NCBI GenBank assembly: GCA_009784305.1
Contig: WRBZ01000001.1
Span: 1-21,121 of the forward strand
Direction of reading: 5' to 3'
DNA length: 21,121 nt
From: Synergistaceae bacterium
GTDB taxonomy: Bacteria > Synergistota > Synergistia > Synergistales > Aminobacteriaceae
Part shown: positions 1 to 8,358 of the stretch, one piece after another
Position numbering within the stretch: the stretch's first letter is position 1
Layout: each line of letters opens with the position of its first letter
Program-made: the position numbers and the translations under genes
The notes under the pieces: model-generated
What the model was told of the DNA's origin: nothing
Database searches by the model: none
The model's input: the letters and a program-made list of their open reading frames with translations, nothing else

Positions 1-1111
1 AAAGCTGCGCATACTCATCGGCTTCGCGCATACGATCCATAACTGCTTTCAGCTCTATGGACTTTTTCAATTCTCTTAAATCCTGCATATGCGCTATAAC
101 GATGCTTTTATTTTTATGCATAGATCGAACGAGTATTATATTGCATGGAACCAGTTCGCCGCCCAGACTTATGTGCATCCATTCAAAACGGTCGTATCCT
201 TTTTTAAATGCTGTTTCGAGATGTTTGCGCCTCAAATCGTCCGATCTCTCTCCATTCGGCTGATATAAAGGCGAGAATTCTAAATGTTTGTCACGATATT
301 CTTTCTTGTCGGACAGCCCGAACATGTCCACTGCTTCATGATTGCAGTCAAGGCAGTTGAAATTTTCATCAAGAATGATTATCCCGTTTGGTGACGTATC
401 GATCATCAGTTTAATAAGCTTGTCCGTCTCCCGTTCTTTTGCGATCAAATCAACCAACTCGGTAACATCATCGCGCTGCTGCATATAAGCTTTTGAGCCA
501 TCGGGCCAGTCGATGATCCGGCTTATAATCCTGTAATGCCTGCCTGTTATCTGGTTTTTTTCTTCCCAGAAAACAGGCTCGCCAGAGATAAATTCCGGTT
601 TGTTCTTCGGGCAAAAATCGCACCGCCCGCTAAAGCCCAGTTGAAAACATTCCCAACACTTTTTGCCTTTGACGCTACCTGTCAAACCGAAAGCTTTTTC
701 CATTTTTTCGTTGATAAAAATAATATTATCGGTATCGAGTTCCGTTATTAGAATCTGAGCATCCATTGATTGCAGCATTTTTTCCATGATGTTAAGTGAT
801 GCTGTTTTCTCGGAGAATTCTTTGAATACATGCGAGTATTTTCGCGCGGATCTGCTTGAAACGGTTCCAAAGCCACCCGCCACGACAGCAACGAGTACAG
901 ACACCAGAAGAATCCAATAGCTCATTACACGCTGCCTGTCAAGGATTGAGCTTAAGAGCTCTACCTTTGCCGTTTGGTCACTACTCAGCGTAAGCTCTGT
1001 AACAATATCGTTTGTTTGGCTCTGTGCTATGTAAATGATTACTCCCAAAGCGGTGATGGATATCAGCGTAAATATAATATAGACATTACTTTTTGTTTTA
1101 TGTGAAGCTAC
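1..1111 (-). CDS. Membrane-anchored multi-PAS sensor protein, C-terminus beyond the window
   Basis: The minus-strand frame is open from 1111 to the window edge, about 370 residues, and is not closed here. Counting from the GTA codon at 1111, there is a hydrophobic segment at about residues 10-28, a short polar loop of about 35 residues, a second hydrophobic segment at about 65-81, a PAS-like domain at about 100-220 and a second PAS-like domain at about 235-350. The first PAS carries four cysteines in CWECFQLGFSGRCDFC. The sequence then runs into READEYAQL, which resembles the linker before further PAS domains in anaerobe sensor kinases, so a kinase or GGDEF output domain probably lies outside the window (inference). 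The first in-frame ATG is at 925 and would delete the first membrane segment; upstream, only ATT at 1117 is a conceivable start. The ligand is unknown. Confidence 0.75.
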
Positions 1112-1123
1112 GGTAATCCCCCC
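1109..1123 (-). promoter_or_regulatory. G-run SD placed before a GTA codon instead of a start codon
   Basis: On the minus strand a run of six G (1118-1123) lies 6 nt before the codon GTA (1109-1111), which opens the reading frame of the PAS sensor. The methylmalonyl-CoA mutase gene in this window has the same arrangement: six G (15368-15373), a 7-nt gap, then GTG. That parallel suggests this is the ancestral translation start. GTA is not a normal start codon, so it may be a mutated GTG, a sequencing error, or the gene may use ATT at 1117 or ATG at 925. Confidence 0.4.
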
Positions 1124-1201
1124 ACTTTATTTTTTTTATAAGCAATAATGTAAACTATGGAGTCACACGAGTATCAAGCAGGTGAAATTATTGTGAAAAA
1201 A

Positions 1202-1211
1202 CAAACGTTTG
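1202..1211. promoter_or_regulatory. Perfect 10-bp palindrome, possible LacI/GalR-family operator
   Basis: CAAACGTTTG is a perfect palindrome. In the minus-strand context TGCAAACGTTTG it resembles LacI/GalR-family operators, which centre on a CG step flanked by AA and TT. It sits roughly 20-30 nt downstream of the transcription start predicted from the promoter at 1238-1267, where a bound repressor could block the sensor gene. No regulator gene is visible in the window. Function is inference. Confidence 0.35.
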
Positions 1212-1237
1212 CATTGCTATCCTGAAACAATGAGCGA

Positions 1238-1267
1238 AGTATAGCGGTAAACAATTCATATTGGCAA
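1238..1267 (-). promoter_or_regulatory. Sigma-70-type promoter for the PAS sensor gene
   Basis: On the minus strand TTGCCA (1262-1267) and TATACT (1238-1243) are separated by 18 bp, each one mismatch from the consensus hexamers. Transcription would start near 1231, leaving a leader of about 120 nt before the sensor frame. The promoter lies in the 224-bp gap after the hybrid kinase gene, so the sensor gene can be transcribed separately from the kinase. Confidence 0.6.
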
Positions 1268-1335
1268 GATTAAGTATAGTATATGTTCAGGAGTGATTGG
1301 GTTGAAATCTACGAATCTCTTAATTCAAAAGTTTT

Positions 1336-3360
1336 TTATTGATTTGTTCCCGCGTTATGCCCTGAACCTTCATTATTAACTCTTTTAAGTTTGACGGTGA
1401 ATGTAAATTTCGCGCCTTGCCCAGGCTCGGACTCGACCCATATCTTACCTCCCATCATTTCCACTATATATTTTGATATAGCAAGTCCCAGTCCGGCGCC
1501 GCCGAATTCTTTGGTAAGGCTTCCATCAGCTTGCTCGAAAGAATCGAAGATAATAGACTGCTTTTCTACGGGGATACCTATGCCATTGTCATTGACTTCA
1601 ATCTTCAGTATAACGGTTTCATTTTCCGAGTCTGATACACAGGCGTTCAACTGTATCATCCCCTGCTCGGGCGTGAATTTATTGGCGTTCATCAGCAAAC
1701 TGTTGATAACCTGAGCTATACGCTTTTCATCGCCAATGAGCGCACTTGGTACCATCGGGTCAATGCTGTAGGAAAGTATCTGATGTTTTTCTGTAGTATA
1801 CAGTTTTACCGTTTTCAGTAAGCCGACTAGCATTGCCCTGAAAGAAAATTCCGAGTGGTCAGAGCTTAATGTATGTTTTTTCAATGAAGATAAATCAAGC
1901 ACGTCGTCAATTAGCCGAAGCAGGTGTTGGGATGCATTGTAGATTTCTTTGAGACAGTCCGCTTTTTCCTCTGCGGAGTCTGAGATTTGAGCTATGTTTG
2001 TCATGCCGATAATGGCATTCATCGGTGTTCGCATCTCATGGCTCATGCACGACAGAAATTCGCTCTTGACTCGACTGCTCTGTTCGGCCAGCTCTTTTGC
2101 TGTAATAAGCTCGGTTTGCAGAGCTCGTATCTCCGTCACATCCTGAGCAATAGCGCCAATGTTACCGTTTCCCGCCGTAAAGCTGGTAAAGGATAGAATC
2201 CTGGTTTCACCGTCCTTGCGCATAATGTTTTTCTCAAAGCTGCAGACGCCATTTCGCAGTGTATTCGGTATGTATGTGTTTCTGATTAGCTGCGCTGCTT
2301 CCGCGCTAAAAATGAGTTCAAGGCCGGCTGCCATAATTTCAGACTTTGTGTGGCCGGTCAGTTCAGACGCGGCCGGGTTTAGATAGCTCACATCGCCATT
2401 AGTCGAAAGATATATGATAAACTGCGGAGAATTTTCGACGATGGAGGATTGTCTTTCCATGGCATTGCGTTCATAAACTCCCGACAATATACTGGCTACA
2501 TGTATGGCGAGATTAATATCGCTTTCGTTCCAATTCCGTCCATCTTCCTCCTTTGAAAAATCTATAACCGCGCACATCTTACCTCTGATAAAAATAGGGG
2601 TGGTGATATAATTCATAAAATTCTCCCTATATGGTCTCATTGCCGATTTGAAGGCCGGATCGTTGGAATTCAAACACAAATCCGGCCCGTGCGGCAGAAA
2701 TCCGTTAATTATAGATAGCATTGGCTCTCTCAGAAGGATCTGGCTGTTGATGCGGGTTGGAAGGTTATACACGGGGTTTATCCATTCATTACGGCAAGTA
2801 AGAGTAACTTCGTCTTCTTCCAAATCATATAATAATACCTGAGCAATCTCCATAAAGTTGCCTACAATACACAATGTATTCGTGAATAGCGTGTCAATGT
2901 CTGAGCCTGATAAGAAGCTTTTGGAGATTGAAGTCATCAGGGTCTGCTGCTTGAGCCGCTGATCTATCATATTCATGTCTTTCAATATTTGCATCTGATT
3001 CCGAACTCTCAGCCTGACAATCTCTGTAGAGAAAGGCTTTGTTATGTAATCCGAAGCGCCCAAAGCCATCCCTTTTTCCTCGTCTTCAGAGCTTACAAGC
3101 CCTGTGATGAAAATAACGGGAATTGTACGCGTTTCTTCTGTTCTTTTAAGCATGGAAAGAACTTCATATCCATCCATATCCGGCATAAGAATATCCAACA
3201 ATATTACGTCGGGTAAATACTCCTTAGCTGCCTCAATGGCATCTTGCCCGTTCTTTGCTGCATATATGACATATTCAGAGCTTAGTATATGCGTTAAAAC
3301 TGCAATATTCGAGCTTTCGTCGTCTGCAATAAGAACGCTGTGATTGTCTGCTATCTTCAC
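1336..3360 (-). CDS. Hybrid sensor histidine kinase, REC-GAF-PAS-HisKA-HATPase
   Basis: This is a soluble two-component protein of 674 aa with an N-terminal receiver domain. The receiver has the acidic pocket D13-D14, phosphoacceptor D56 (in VILLDILMPDMDG) and a KPF signature. A GAF-like region follows at about residues 140-310, then a PAS domain at about 315-425 and a HisKA domain with phosphoacceptor H441 in MSHEMRTPMNAIIGM. The HATPase domain has NANKF, NDNGIGIP and GGAGLGLAIS motifs. No membrane segment is seen. I chose GTG at 3360 because AGGAGG lies 9 nt upstream, and because the promoter at 3407-3437 places the transcription start near 3400, which rules out the longer frame beginning at 3459; ATG at 3369 is the alternative. 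It lies next to the PAS sensor gene, so the two may share a pathway (inference). The input signal is unknown. Confidence 0.93.
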   Translation of the reverse strand: MKIADNHSVLIADDESSNIAVLTHILSSEYVIYAAKNGQDAIEAAKEYLPDVILLDILMPDMDGYEVLSMLKRTEETRTIPVIFITGLVSSEDEEKGMALGASDYITKPFSTEIVRLRVRNQMQILKDMNMIDQRLKQQTLMTSISKSFLSGSDIDTLFTNTLCIVGNFMEIAQVLLYDLEEDEVTLTCRNEWINPVYNLPTRINSQILLREPMLSIINGFLPHGPDLCLNSNDPAFKSAMRPYRENFMNYITTPIFIRGKMCAVIDFSKEEDGRNWNESDINLAIHVASILSGVYERNAMERQSSIVENSPQFIIYLSTNGDVSYLNPAASELTGHTKSEIMAAGLELIFSAEAAQLIRNTYIPNTLRNGVCSFEKNIMRKDGETRILSFTSFTAGNGNIGAIAQDVTEIRALQTELITAKELAEQSSRVKSEFLSCMSHEMRTPMNAIIGMTNIAQISDSAEEKADCLKEIYNASQHLLRLIDDVLDLSSLKKHTLSSDHSEFSFRAMLVGLLKTVKLYTTEKHQILSYSIDPMVPSALIGDEKRIAQVINSLLMNANKFTPEQGMIQLNACVSDSENETVILKIEVNDNGIGIPVEKQSIIFDSFEQADGSLTKEFGGAGLGLAISKYIVEMMGGKIWVESEPGQGAKFTFTVKLKRVNNEGSGHNAGTNQ

Positions 3361-3406
3361 TATCCTCATCCTCCTGGATATCACTTTTCTGTTATGAAAG
3401 TAGCTC

Positions 3407-3437
3407 ATTATAGCATTAATAGATTTTAAATTGTAAA
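3407..3437 (-). promoter_or_regulatory. Extended -10 promoter of the hybrid kinase gene
   Basis: The minus strand reads TGCTATAAT, a perfect -10 hexamer (3407-3412) with the TGn extension, preceded by TTTACA (3432-3437) at a 19-bp spacing. The predicted transcription start is near 3400, about 40 nt before the GTG at 3360. Confidence 0.65.
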
Positions 3438-3462
3438 GGTAATATTTGTGTGCTGCCAAATA

Positions 3463-3471
3463 TGCTAAAAT
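3463..3471 (+). promoter_or_regulatory. Extended -10 promoter element for the slt-lepA pair
   Basis: TGCTAAAAT gives a -10 hexamer one mismatch from consensus (3466-3471) with the TGn extension. No good -35 hexamer is seen, as is common for extended -10 promoters. Transcription would start near 3478, about 70 nt before the TTG at 3548. It lies back to back with the kinase promoter. Confidence 0.5.
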
Positions 3472-3547
3472 CTATTATAGCTGTACATAATAAGAACTCC
3501 GATAACACCTCCGCTTTCTGATGGCAGCAAGTAAAGGAATGATTAAG

Positions 3548-5665
3548 TTGAAAAAACTCATTAACATATTTTGTTTATCCATGTTCTTGTCAGTTATCTT
3601 TTGTGCGGGGGCGGGAGCGGCGGATAAAGCGAAAACAGAGATAAGGAAAAATAATGAGTCCACTCAGGCTCAATCGGAGTTGGAATTATTGTTCGCTTCC
3701 CGTAAATGGGGAGAGATTGATTCTATAGTTAAGCGCGGCAATCTCAGTGTAAGGGATCGTTCGCTCGCTGCAAACGCGTATCGTATACAGAGCCGCTGGA
3801 GTGACGTTGTCGATATGCTCAGCGATTTGAACGGCTTTCCGAATGATATCTTGCCTTACGCGAAAATGACTTTGATAATAGCCCTTGAAAACCTCGGGAA
3901 AACTTCAGAATCCTTGAATATTGCCACTGAACTGAGAAAAAATCCTCCTTATGGGCTTGGATATTATGTCCTTTACGCTGTTTACAGATTAACACCGAAG
4001 GAAAATACAGATATCAGAAGGACAGCTATGAGGGAAATGTACGCCAAAACGGAGGAAAAATCTCAAAAAATATTCACCTTAAGCGAACTCATAAAGCTCA
4101 ACGATAATCCGGTGGAAAACGCAAAAAAATTATTGGATTTGGACCCTACAAGTTCCATTGCCGTAAATGCTTTGTCTTCCCTGCCCAAACCATTGAATCA
4201 GGAAGTTTCACTTTTATTGGGATATGCTGCGTATTTGGCAAAGGATAATAAAAAAGCAATCGAAATATTGGCTCCCTTGAAGAATAACCGTAAAGCGCTG
4301 TATTATAACGCTTTTGCGTTATATAATGAGAATAAATATGCGGAAGCTCTAAAAATATGGTCCGGACTGGCTCTTAACGGGAATTCCTATGCTTTGAGTT
4401 CAGTCAATAGGATAGGAATATTATTGGATAGGAAAGAAGCGTCGGCAAGCGTGAAAAATACAGCAAAAGACAACCTTAAAAAAATATCCGAAACGCGCAG
4501 GGGGGATGTGCAAGCGCGCGCACTGTATGCCCTGAACTTGGAGGACAGAGTCTTGCTGGAACATCCTTCGTCCTCATTTGCGATTAGAATAGCTTGGAAG
4601 AGAGGAATGGACGCGTGGTTCATAGGAAATACAAAAGAAGCGTTATGGTATTGGCAGAGAGTCAACGGGCTTGACGTTTCCGCCGCATGGGGAGCCCGCG
4701 CTCTTTATTGGATATCAAAAGCGCAGGAGAAATCAGGGGATAAAAAAGCTGCGGCAAAAACACTCGACCTTCTTTTATCCCGCTACCCGCTTTCCGTTTA
4801 TACTTATTTGGCGCGTCCGGGTGCTTTGAAAATTGTTGACGATGTTCCGGCTTCACTTACCTCTCAGCCGACACAGCTTGAACACTGGGGATTTATCAGT
4901 TATGCCAGAATGTTACTGCAAAGGGAGCCAAAAGACTCGAAAAAGGCTTTCAGAGCTGCTCAGCTTGCGGAGTGGTTCGGCGATGACGAAAAGGTGTATT
5001 CCGCCGGATTGGCTTTACAGAGATTTTTTGTAAAAAATGGAACCGCGAGCAGACAGGGACTTCAGCTTTTATACCCGCGCCCTTACCATTCTATTGTCAG
5101 TAAAGCAGCGGAAAGGTTCGGAGTTGAGGATAATCTTATCTGGTCGGTCATGAAACAGGAAAGCGCTTTCAATCCTGTTGCCAGAAGCCATGCCGGCGCG
5201 ACCGGTTTGATGCAGTTGATGCCGGGAACTGCAAAGGGAGAAGCAGGGCTGCTCAAGATGCCGGAGTTTAAAATTTGGGATGTGACGGATAATATAACTT
5301 TAGGAGCCTCTTATCTTTCACGCCAGCTTAAATCCTTTGGAGACCCGCAAAGAGCCGCCGCCGCTTATAACGCGGGACCCGGCAATGCCCGCAGATGGAA
5401 TGATGACGGGGGAAAAGGTTTGCCCCTCGAACTTTGGATCGAAAAAATCACATTTCGTGAAACTTCGGATTACGTACAGAGAGTTATTGGAAACCTTTTC
5501 ACATACAGGCTCGTTTACCCGAACAGCGCGAGAATGCCATTTACCCTTGACATTCTCGAAATATCGAACGATCCGGAAAATGAAGAAATAGAAGGTAAAA
5601 GAGCACAGGAATACAGCGGCGTTTTCAATGATGAGATAATATCTAAAAGGGAACCGAATGATTAA
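3548..5665 (+). CDS. slt: Soluble lytic murein transglycosylase (Slt70 type)
   Basis: The protein (705 aa) would cleave peptidoglycan glycan strands in the periplasm, forming 1,6-anhydromuropeptides. An N-terminal hydrophobic signal peptide ends near the run AGAGAAD, consistent with signal peptidase I. A long alpha-helical, TPR-like region of about 500 residues precedes the C-terminal SLT domain. That domain shows the catalytic glutamate E538 in MKQESAFNP, followed by GATGLMQLMPGTA, AAYNAGPGN and YVQRV. The layout and length match Slt70-like enzymes, which implies a double-membraned cell. The start is uncertain: AAAGGA lies 9 nt before TTG at 3548 but touches ATG at 3539; the ATG at 3521 has no SD. 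lepA follows 35 bp downstream on the same strand and is probably co-transcribed. Confidence 0.93.
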   Translation: MKKLINIFCLSMFLSVIFCAGAGAADKAKTEIRKNNESTQAQSELELLFASRKWGEIDSIVKRGNLSVRDRSLAANAYRIQSRWSDVVDMLSDLNGFPNDILPYAKMTLIIALENLGKTSESLNIATELRKNPPYGLGYYVLYAVYRLTPKENTDIRRTAMREMYAKTEEKSQKIFTLSELIKLNDNPVENAKKLLDLDPTSSIAVNALSSLPKPLNQEVSLLLGYAAYLAKDNKKAIEILAPLKNNRKALYYNAFALYNENKYAEALKIWSGLALNGNSYALSSVNRIGILLDRKEASASVKNTAKDNLKKISETRRGDVQARALYALNLEDRVLLEHPSSSFAIRIAWKRGMDAWFIGNTKEALWYWQRVNGLDVSAAWGARALYWISKAQEKSGDKKAAAKTLDLLLSRYPLSVYTYLARPGALKIVDDVPASLTSQPTQLEHWGFISYARMLLQREPKDSKKAFRAAQLAEWFGDDEKVYSAGLALQRFFVKNGTASRQGLQLLYPRPYHSIVSKAAERFGVEDNLIWSVMKQESAFNPVARSHAGATGLMQLMPGTAKGEAGLLKMPEFKIWDVTDNITLGASYLSRQLKSFGDPQRAAAAYNAGPGNARRWNDDGGKGLPLELWIEKITFRETSDYVQRVIGNLFTYRLVYPNSARMPFTLDILEISNDPENEEIEGKRAQEYSGVFNDEIISKREPND

Positions 5666-5700
5666 GCTTAATATAAAAACACTAATTAAAGGGAAATAAA

Positions 5701-7518
5701 ATGGGAAAAACAGCACAGTCGAAGATTCGTAATTTCAGCATCATTGCGCATATAGATCATGGTAAATCCACTTTGGCGGACAGGCTTCTCGAGTACACAA
5801 AAACAGTTGAATCACGGGATATGCGGGCTCAACTTCTGGATTTTCTGGACTTGGAACGTGAACGCGGAATAACTATTAAACTGGTCCCCGTAAGAATGAA
5901 CTATACGGCTCAGGATGGAGAGGAATATATATTCAACCTCATAGACACTCCCGGCCATGTCGATTTCAGCTATGAAGTTTCACGTTCGCTCGCAGCGTGC
6001 GAGGGCGCGCTCTTGATCGTTGACGCTACTCAGGGAGTGGAAGCTCAAACTGTTGCCAACGCTTATCTTGCGGTTGACCAGGGGCTTGAAATAATTTCCA
6101 TCATAAATAAGATAGATCTGCCTTCCGCGCGCATCGACTATTCTAAAAACGAAATCAATGATGTCATAGGTATTGACGCCGATGACGCCATACCGGCAAG
6201 CGCTAAAGAGGGAAAGGGAACAGAGGAAATATTGGAGCGTATTGTCCGGAAAATCCCAGCGCCTCAAGGAGACCCTGAAGCCCCGCTTGAGGCACTGATA
6301 TTCGATTCCCTTTACGACAATTACCGTGGTGTGATTTGTTATGTAAGGGTCGTCAACGGTATGCTGAGAACCGGTCAAAACGTTCTTTTCATGGCAACTG
6401 ACGTAGTCAACCAGGTGACGGAGGTCGGCGTATTCAAGCCGGGTTTCACTCCCGTTCAGTCACTTGGCCCCGGTGAAGTGGGCTACATAACCGCAAGCAT
6501 AAAGAGCTTGGCGGACGCGCACGTGGGCGACACGGTAACGGACGCCCAGAAGCCAACGTCAAAACCGCTGCCGGGGTATAGGAAAGTAAAACCTGTTGTT
6601 TTTTGCGGCTTTTACCCCGTTGAACGTGAAGAATATTCTCACTTGAGAGATTCGCTTGAAAAGCTCACTCTTAATGATTCTGCGATAACATTTGAACCGG
6701 AAACGTCAGTAGCGCTTGGATTTGGTTTTCGCTGCGGATTTCTCGGATTATTGCACATGGATGTCGCAAAAGAAAGGCTGAGGCGTGAATTTGACGTTGA
6801 ACTTGTGGCTACGGCTCCAAACGTCAGTTATGAAATTACGACCTCTTCCGGGGAGATAATAGAAGCCCATAGGCCGAGCGACTTTCCGGAATTGGGAGAT
6901 ATTCAGGAAATTCGCGAACCAATGATAAAACTTTCCGTATTTCTTCCGTCAGAATATGTGGGTAAAGTCATGCAGCTTTGCCAGGAAAAACGCGGAGTAT
7001 ATAAATCCATGGATTACCTTGCTCCGGACCGCGTACGCCTTGTTTACAATGTGCCGCTTGCTGAATTTATTTTGGATTTCCACGATAAACTCAAGTCGCA
7101 GACGAGAGGATATGCCTCGCTTGATTATGAATTCATTGCAATGTCGCCTTCCGAGCTTGTGCGCGTGGATGTGCTTGTCAATGGGGAAGCTGCGGATGCT
7201 TTCTCCTTCATTTGCCATAAGGACGCCGCTTATCACAGGGGGCACGCGGCGGCAACGAAGCTGAAAGAACTTATCCCCAGCCAGTTGTTCGAGGTCCCAA
7301 TACAGGCGTCGATAGGAAAACGCGTTATTGTGAGGGTCAATGTGAAAGCTCTTCGTAAGGATGTTTTGGCAAAGTGTTACGGGGGAGATATCACCAGGAA
7401 ACGCAAACTGCTTGAAAAACAAAAAGAGGGAAAGAAGCGAATGAAACAGATAGGGCGCGTTTCTATCCCGCAGGAAGCGTTTTTAGCGTTTTTGCAGGTC
7501 GAAGAGGAGGACAAATAA
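5701..7518 (+). CDS. lepA: Elongation factor 4 (LepA), ribosomal back-translocase GTPase
   Basis: This 605-aa translation factor is a ribosome-binding GTPase related to EF-G, implicated in remodelling stalled ribosomes and in 30S biogenesis. The P-loop AHIDHGKST is at residues 16-24. It is followed by the switch region [11 protein letters not shown], the G3 motif DTPGHVDF and the G4 motif NKID. The family-specific C-terminal domain includes [22 protein letters not shown] and ends in [16 protein letters not shown]. Length matches the family. An AAAGGGA SD lies 6-7 nt before the ATG. It follows the lytic transglycosylase gene by 35 bp and ends 3 bp from the convergent thioesterase gene, with no terminator hairpin between. 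Confidence 0.98.
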   Translation: MGKTAQSKIRNFSIIAHIDHGKSTLADRLLEYTKTVESRDMRAQLLDFLDLERERGITIKLVPVRMNYTAQDGEEYIFNLIDTPGHVDFSYEVSRSLAACEGALLIVDATQGVEAQTVANAYLAVDQGLEIISIINKIDLPSARIDYSKNEINDVIGIDADDAIPASAKEGKGTEEILERIVRKIPAPQGDPEAPLEALIFDSLYDNYRGVICYVRVVNGMLRTGQNVLFMATDVVNQVTEVGVFKPGFTPVQSLGPGEVGYITASIKSLADAHVGDTVTDAQKPTSKPLPGYRKVKPVVFCGFYPVEREEYSHLRDSLEKLTLNDSAITFEPETSVALGFGFRCGFLGLLHMDVAKERLRREFDVELVATAPNVSYEITTSSGEIIEAHRPSDFPELGDIQEIREPMIKLSVFLPSEYVGKVMQLCQEKRGVYKSMDYLAPDRVRLVYNVPLAEFILDFHDKLKSQTRGYASLDYEFIAMSPSELVRVDVLVNGEAADAFSFICHKDAAYHRGHAAATKLKELIPSQLFEVPIQASIGKRVIVRVNVKALRKDVLAKCYGGDITRKRKLLEKQKEGKKRMKQIGRVSIPQEAFLAFLQVEEEDK

Positions 7519-7521
7519 TCG

Positions 7522-8274
7522 TCATCTTTGCCAGTGGGTGCGAACTGCACATAAAAATGTCTCTCCAATCTTCATCGTTCCCGTGAGAGTTTTTATCGGG
7601 GAATTATTGTCATAAATTGGATCTTCCTGAGTGCTGACAATAACTTTGTCCCCAAGATAAGCTCCTTTACGATAATTCACGTCCCAGCCCGAAAGCTGAT
7701 AGTTAATGGATACCTCTTGTGGAACGGACTCTACAGCCCATTCTATATACACGGCATTATTGACATGATCGTTTGCGTCAAGGTCATGCAAACGAACTTC
7801 AAAGTTTTTTTTATGCGCGTTTTCGGAAGTCTCTCTTGGCAGCTCCGTAAACTCACTTGATACGTGAGGGTTCTCATTTCCATCAAGTATAAAAATTTGC
7901 GACATATTCTTTACAGGTTTAACAGGTCTTGAGCGGGCAAGATCCAACAATAACCACGATGTGCTCCCGTTCATCAAAGCTTTACCGTCGTCGGAACGCA
8001 GGTCAAAAGCCCTGAATGTGTATAGTCCGTCATTTACGTTATGCCATGTCCGGATAGTGATTACTTCCCCCAGTTCCGGCCAGCGATCCGCTGACATTTT
8101 CACATGAACGAGTACCCACGCAAACCCTCTATCCATTACCGAATGAACGTCCGCTTTCAGTTCCGAAGCTGCCATATCGGCAGTGTCCTGAAGGCAGTCG
8201 ACCAAACTACGCGGTTTTATTACCCCCCCTGCGCCTGCGTCCGATGGAAGTATCGTGTAACTCCGTTCAAACAT
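7522..8274 (-). CDS. Acyl-ACP thioesterase (FatA/FatB-like, PF01643 family)
   Basis: This 250-aa double hot-dog protein would hydrolyse acyl-ACP to release free fatty acids, ending fatty-acid elongation in the cytoplasm. The N-terminal half begins MFERSYTILPSDAG and contains the helix SLVDCLQDTADMAA. The C-terminal half carries the family signature D164-L-D166-A-N168-D-H170-V-N-N followed by Y..W, which includes the catalytic Asn-His pair known for plant and bacterial members. I chose ATG at 8274 because GGAGAGG lies just upstream; a longer frame from 8319 adds 15 residues with no conserved look. The aminotransferase gene lies 84 bp upstream on the same strand. A run of seven G encodes part of the N-terminus. 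Substrate chain length cannot be read from the sequence. Confidence 0.9.
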   Translation of the reverse strand: MFERSYTILPSDAGAGGVIKPRSLVDCLQDTADMAASELKADVHSVMDRGFAWVLVHVKMSADRWPELGEVITIRTWHNVNDGLYTFRAFDLRSDDGKALMNGSTSWLLLDLARSRPVKPVKNMSQIFILDGNENPHVSSEFTELPRETSENAHKKNFEVRLHDLDANDHVNNAVYIEWAVESVPQEVSINYQLSGWDVNYRKGAYLGDKVIVSTQEDPIYDNNSPIKTLTGTMKIGETFLCAVRTHWQR

Positions 8275-8358
8275 TCTGCCTCTCCATTCGAATGCGCTTT
8301 TGTGAGCTGCCTGATACAATCACAGGAAGGGCGCTCATATTTATACTTAGAAATGGAA

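Noticed and set aside
3361..3459. N-terminal extension of the hybrid kinase from 3459
   Set aside because: A perfect extended -10 element lies inside it at 3407-3415, there is no SD at 3459, and AGGAGG stands 9 nt before GTG 3360.
6949..7422. A 157-aa minus-strand ORF within lepA
   Set aside because: It lies wholly antisense to the conserved C-terminal domain of LepA and has no recognisable motif or SD.
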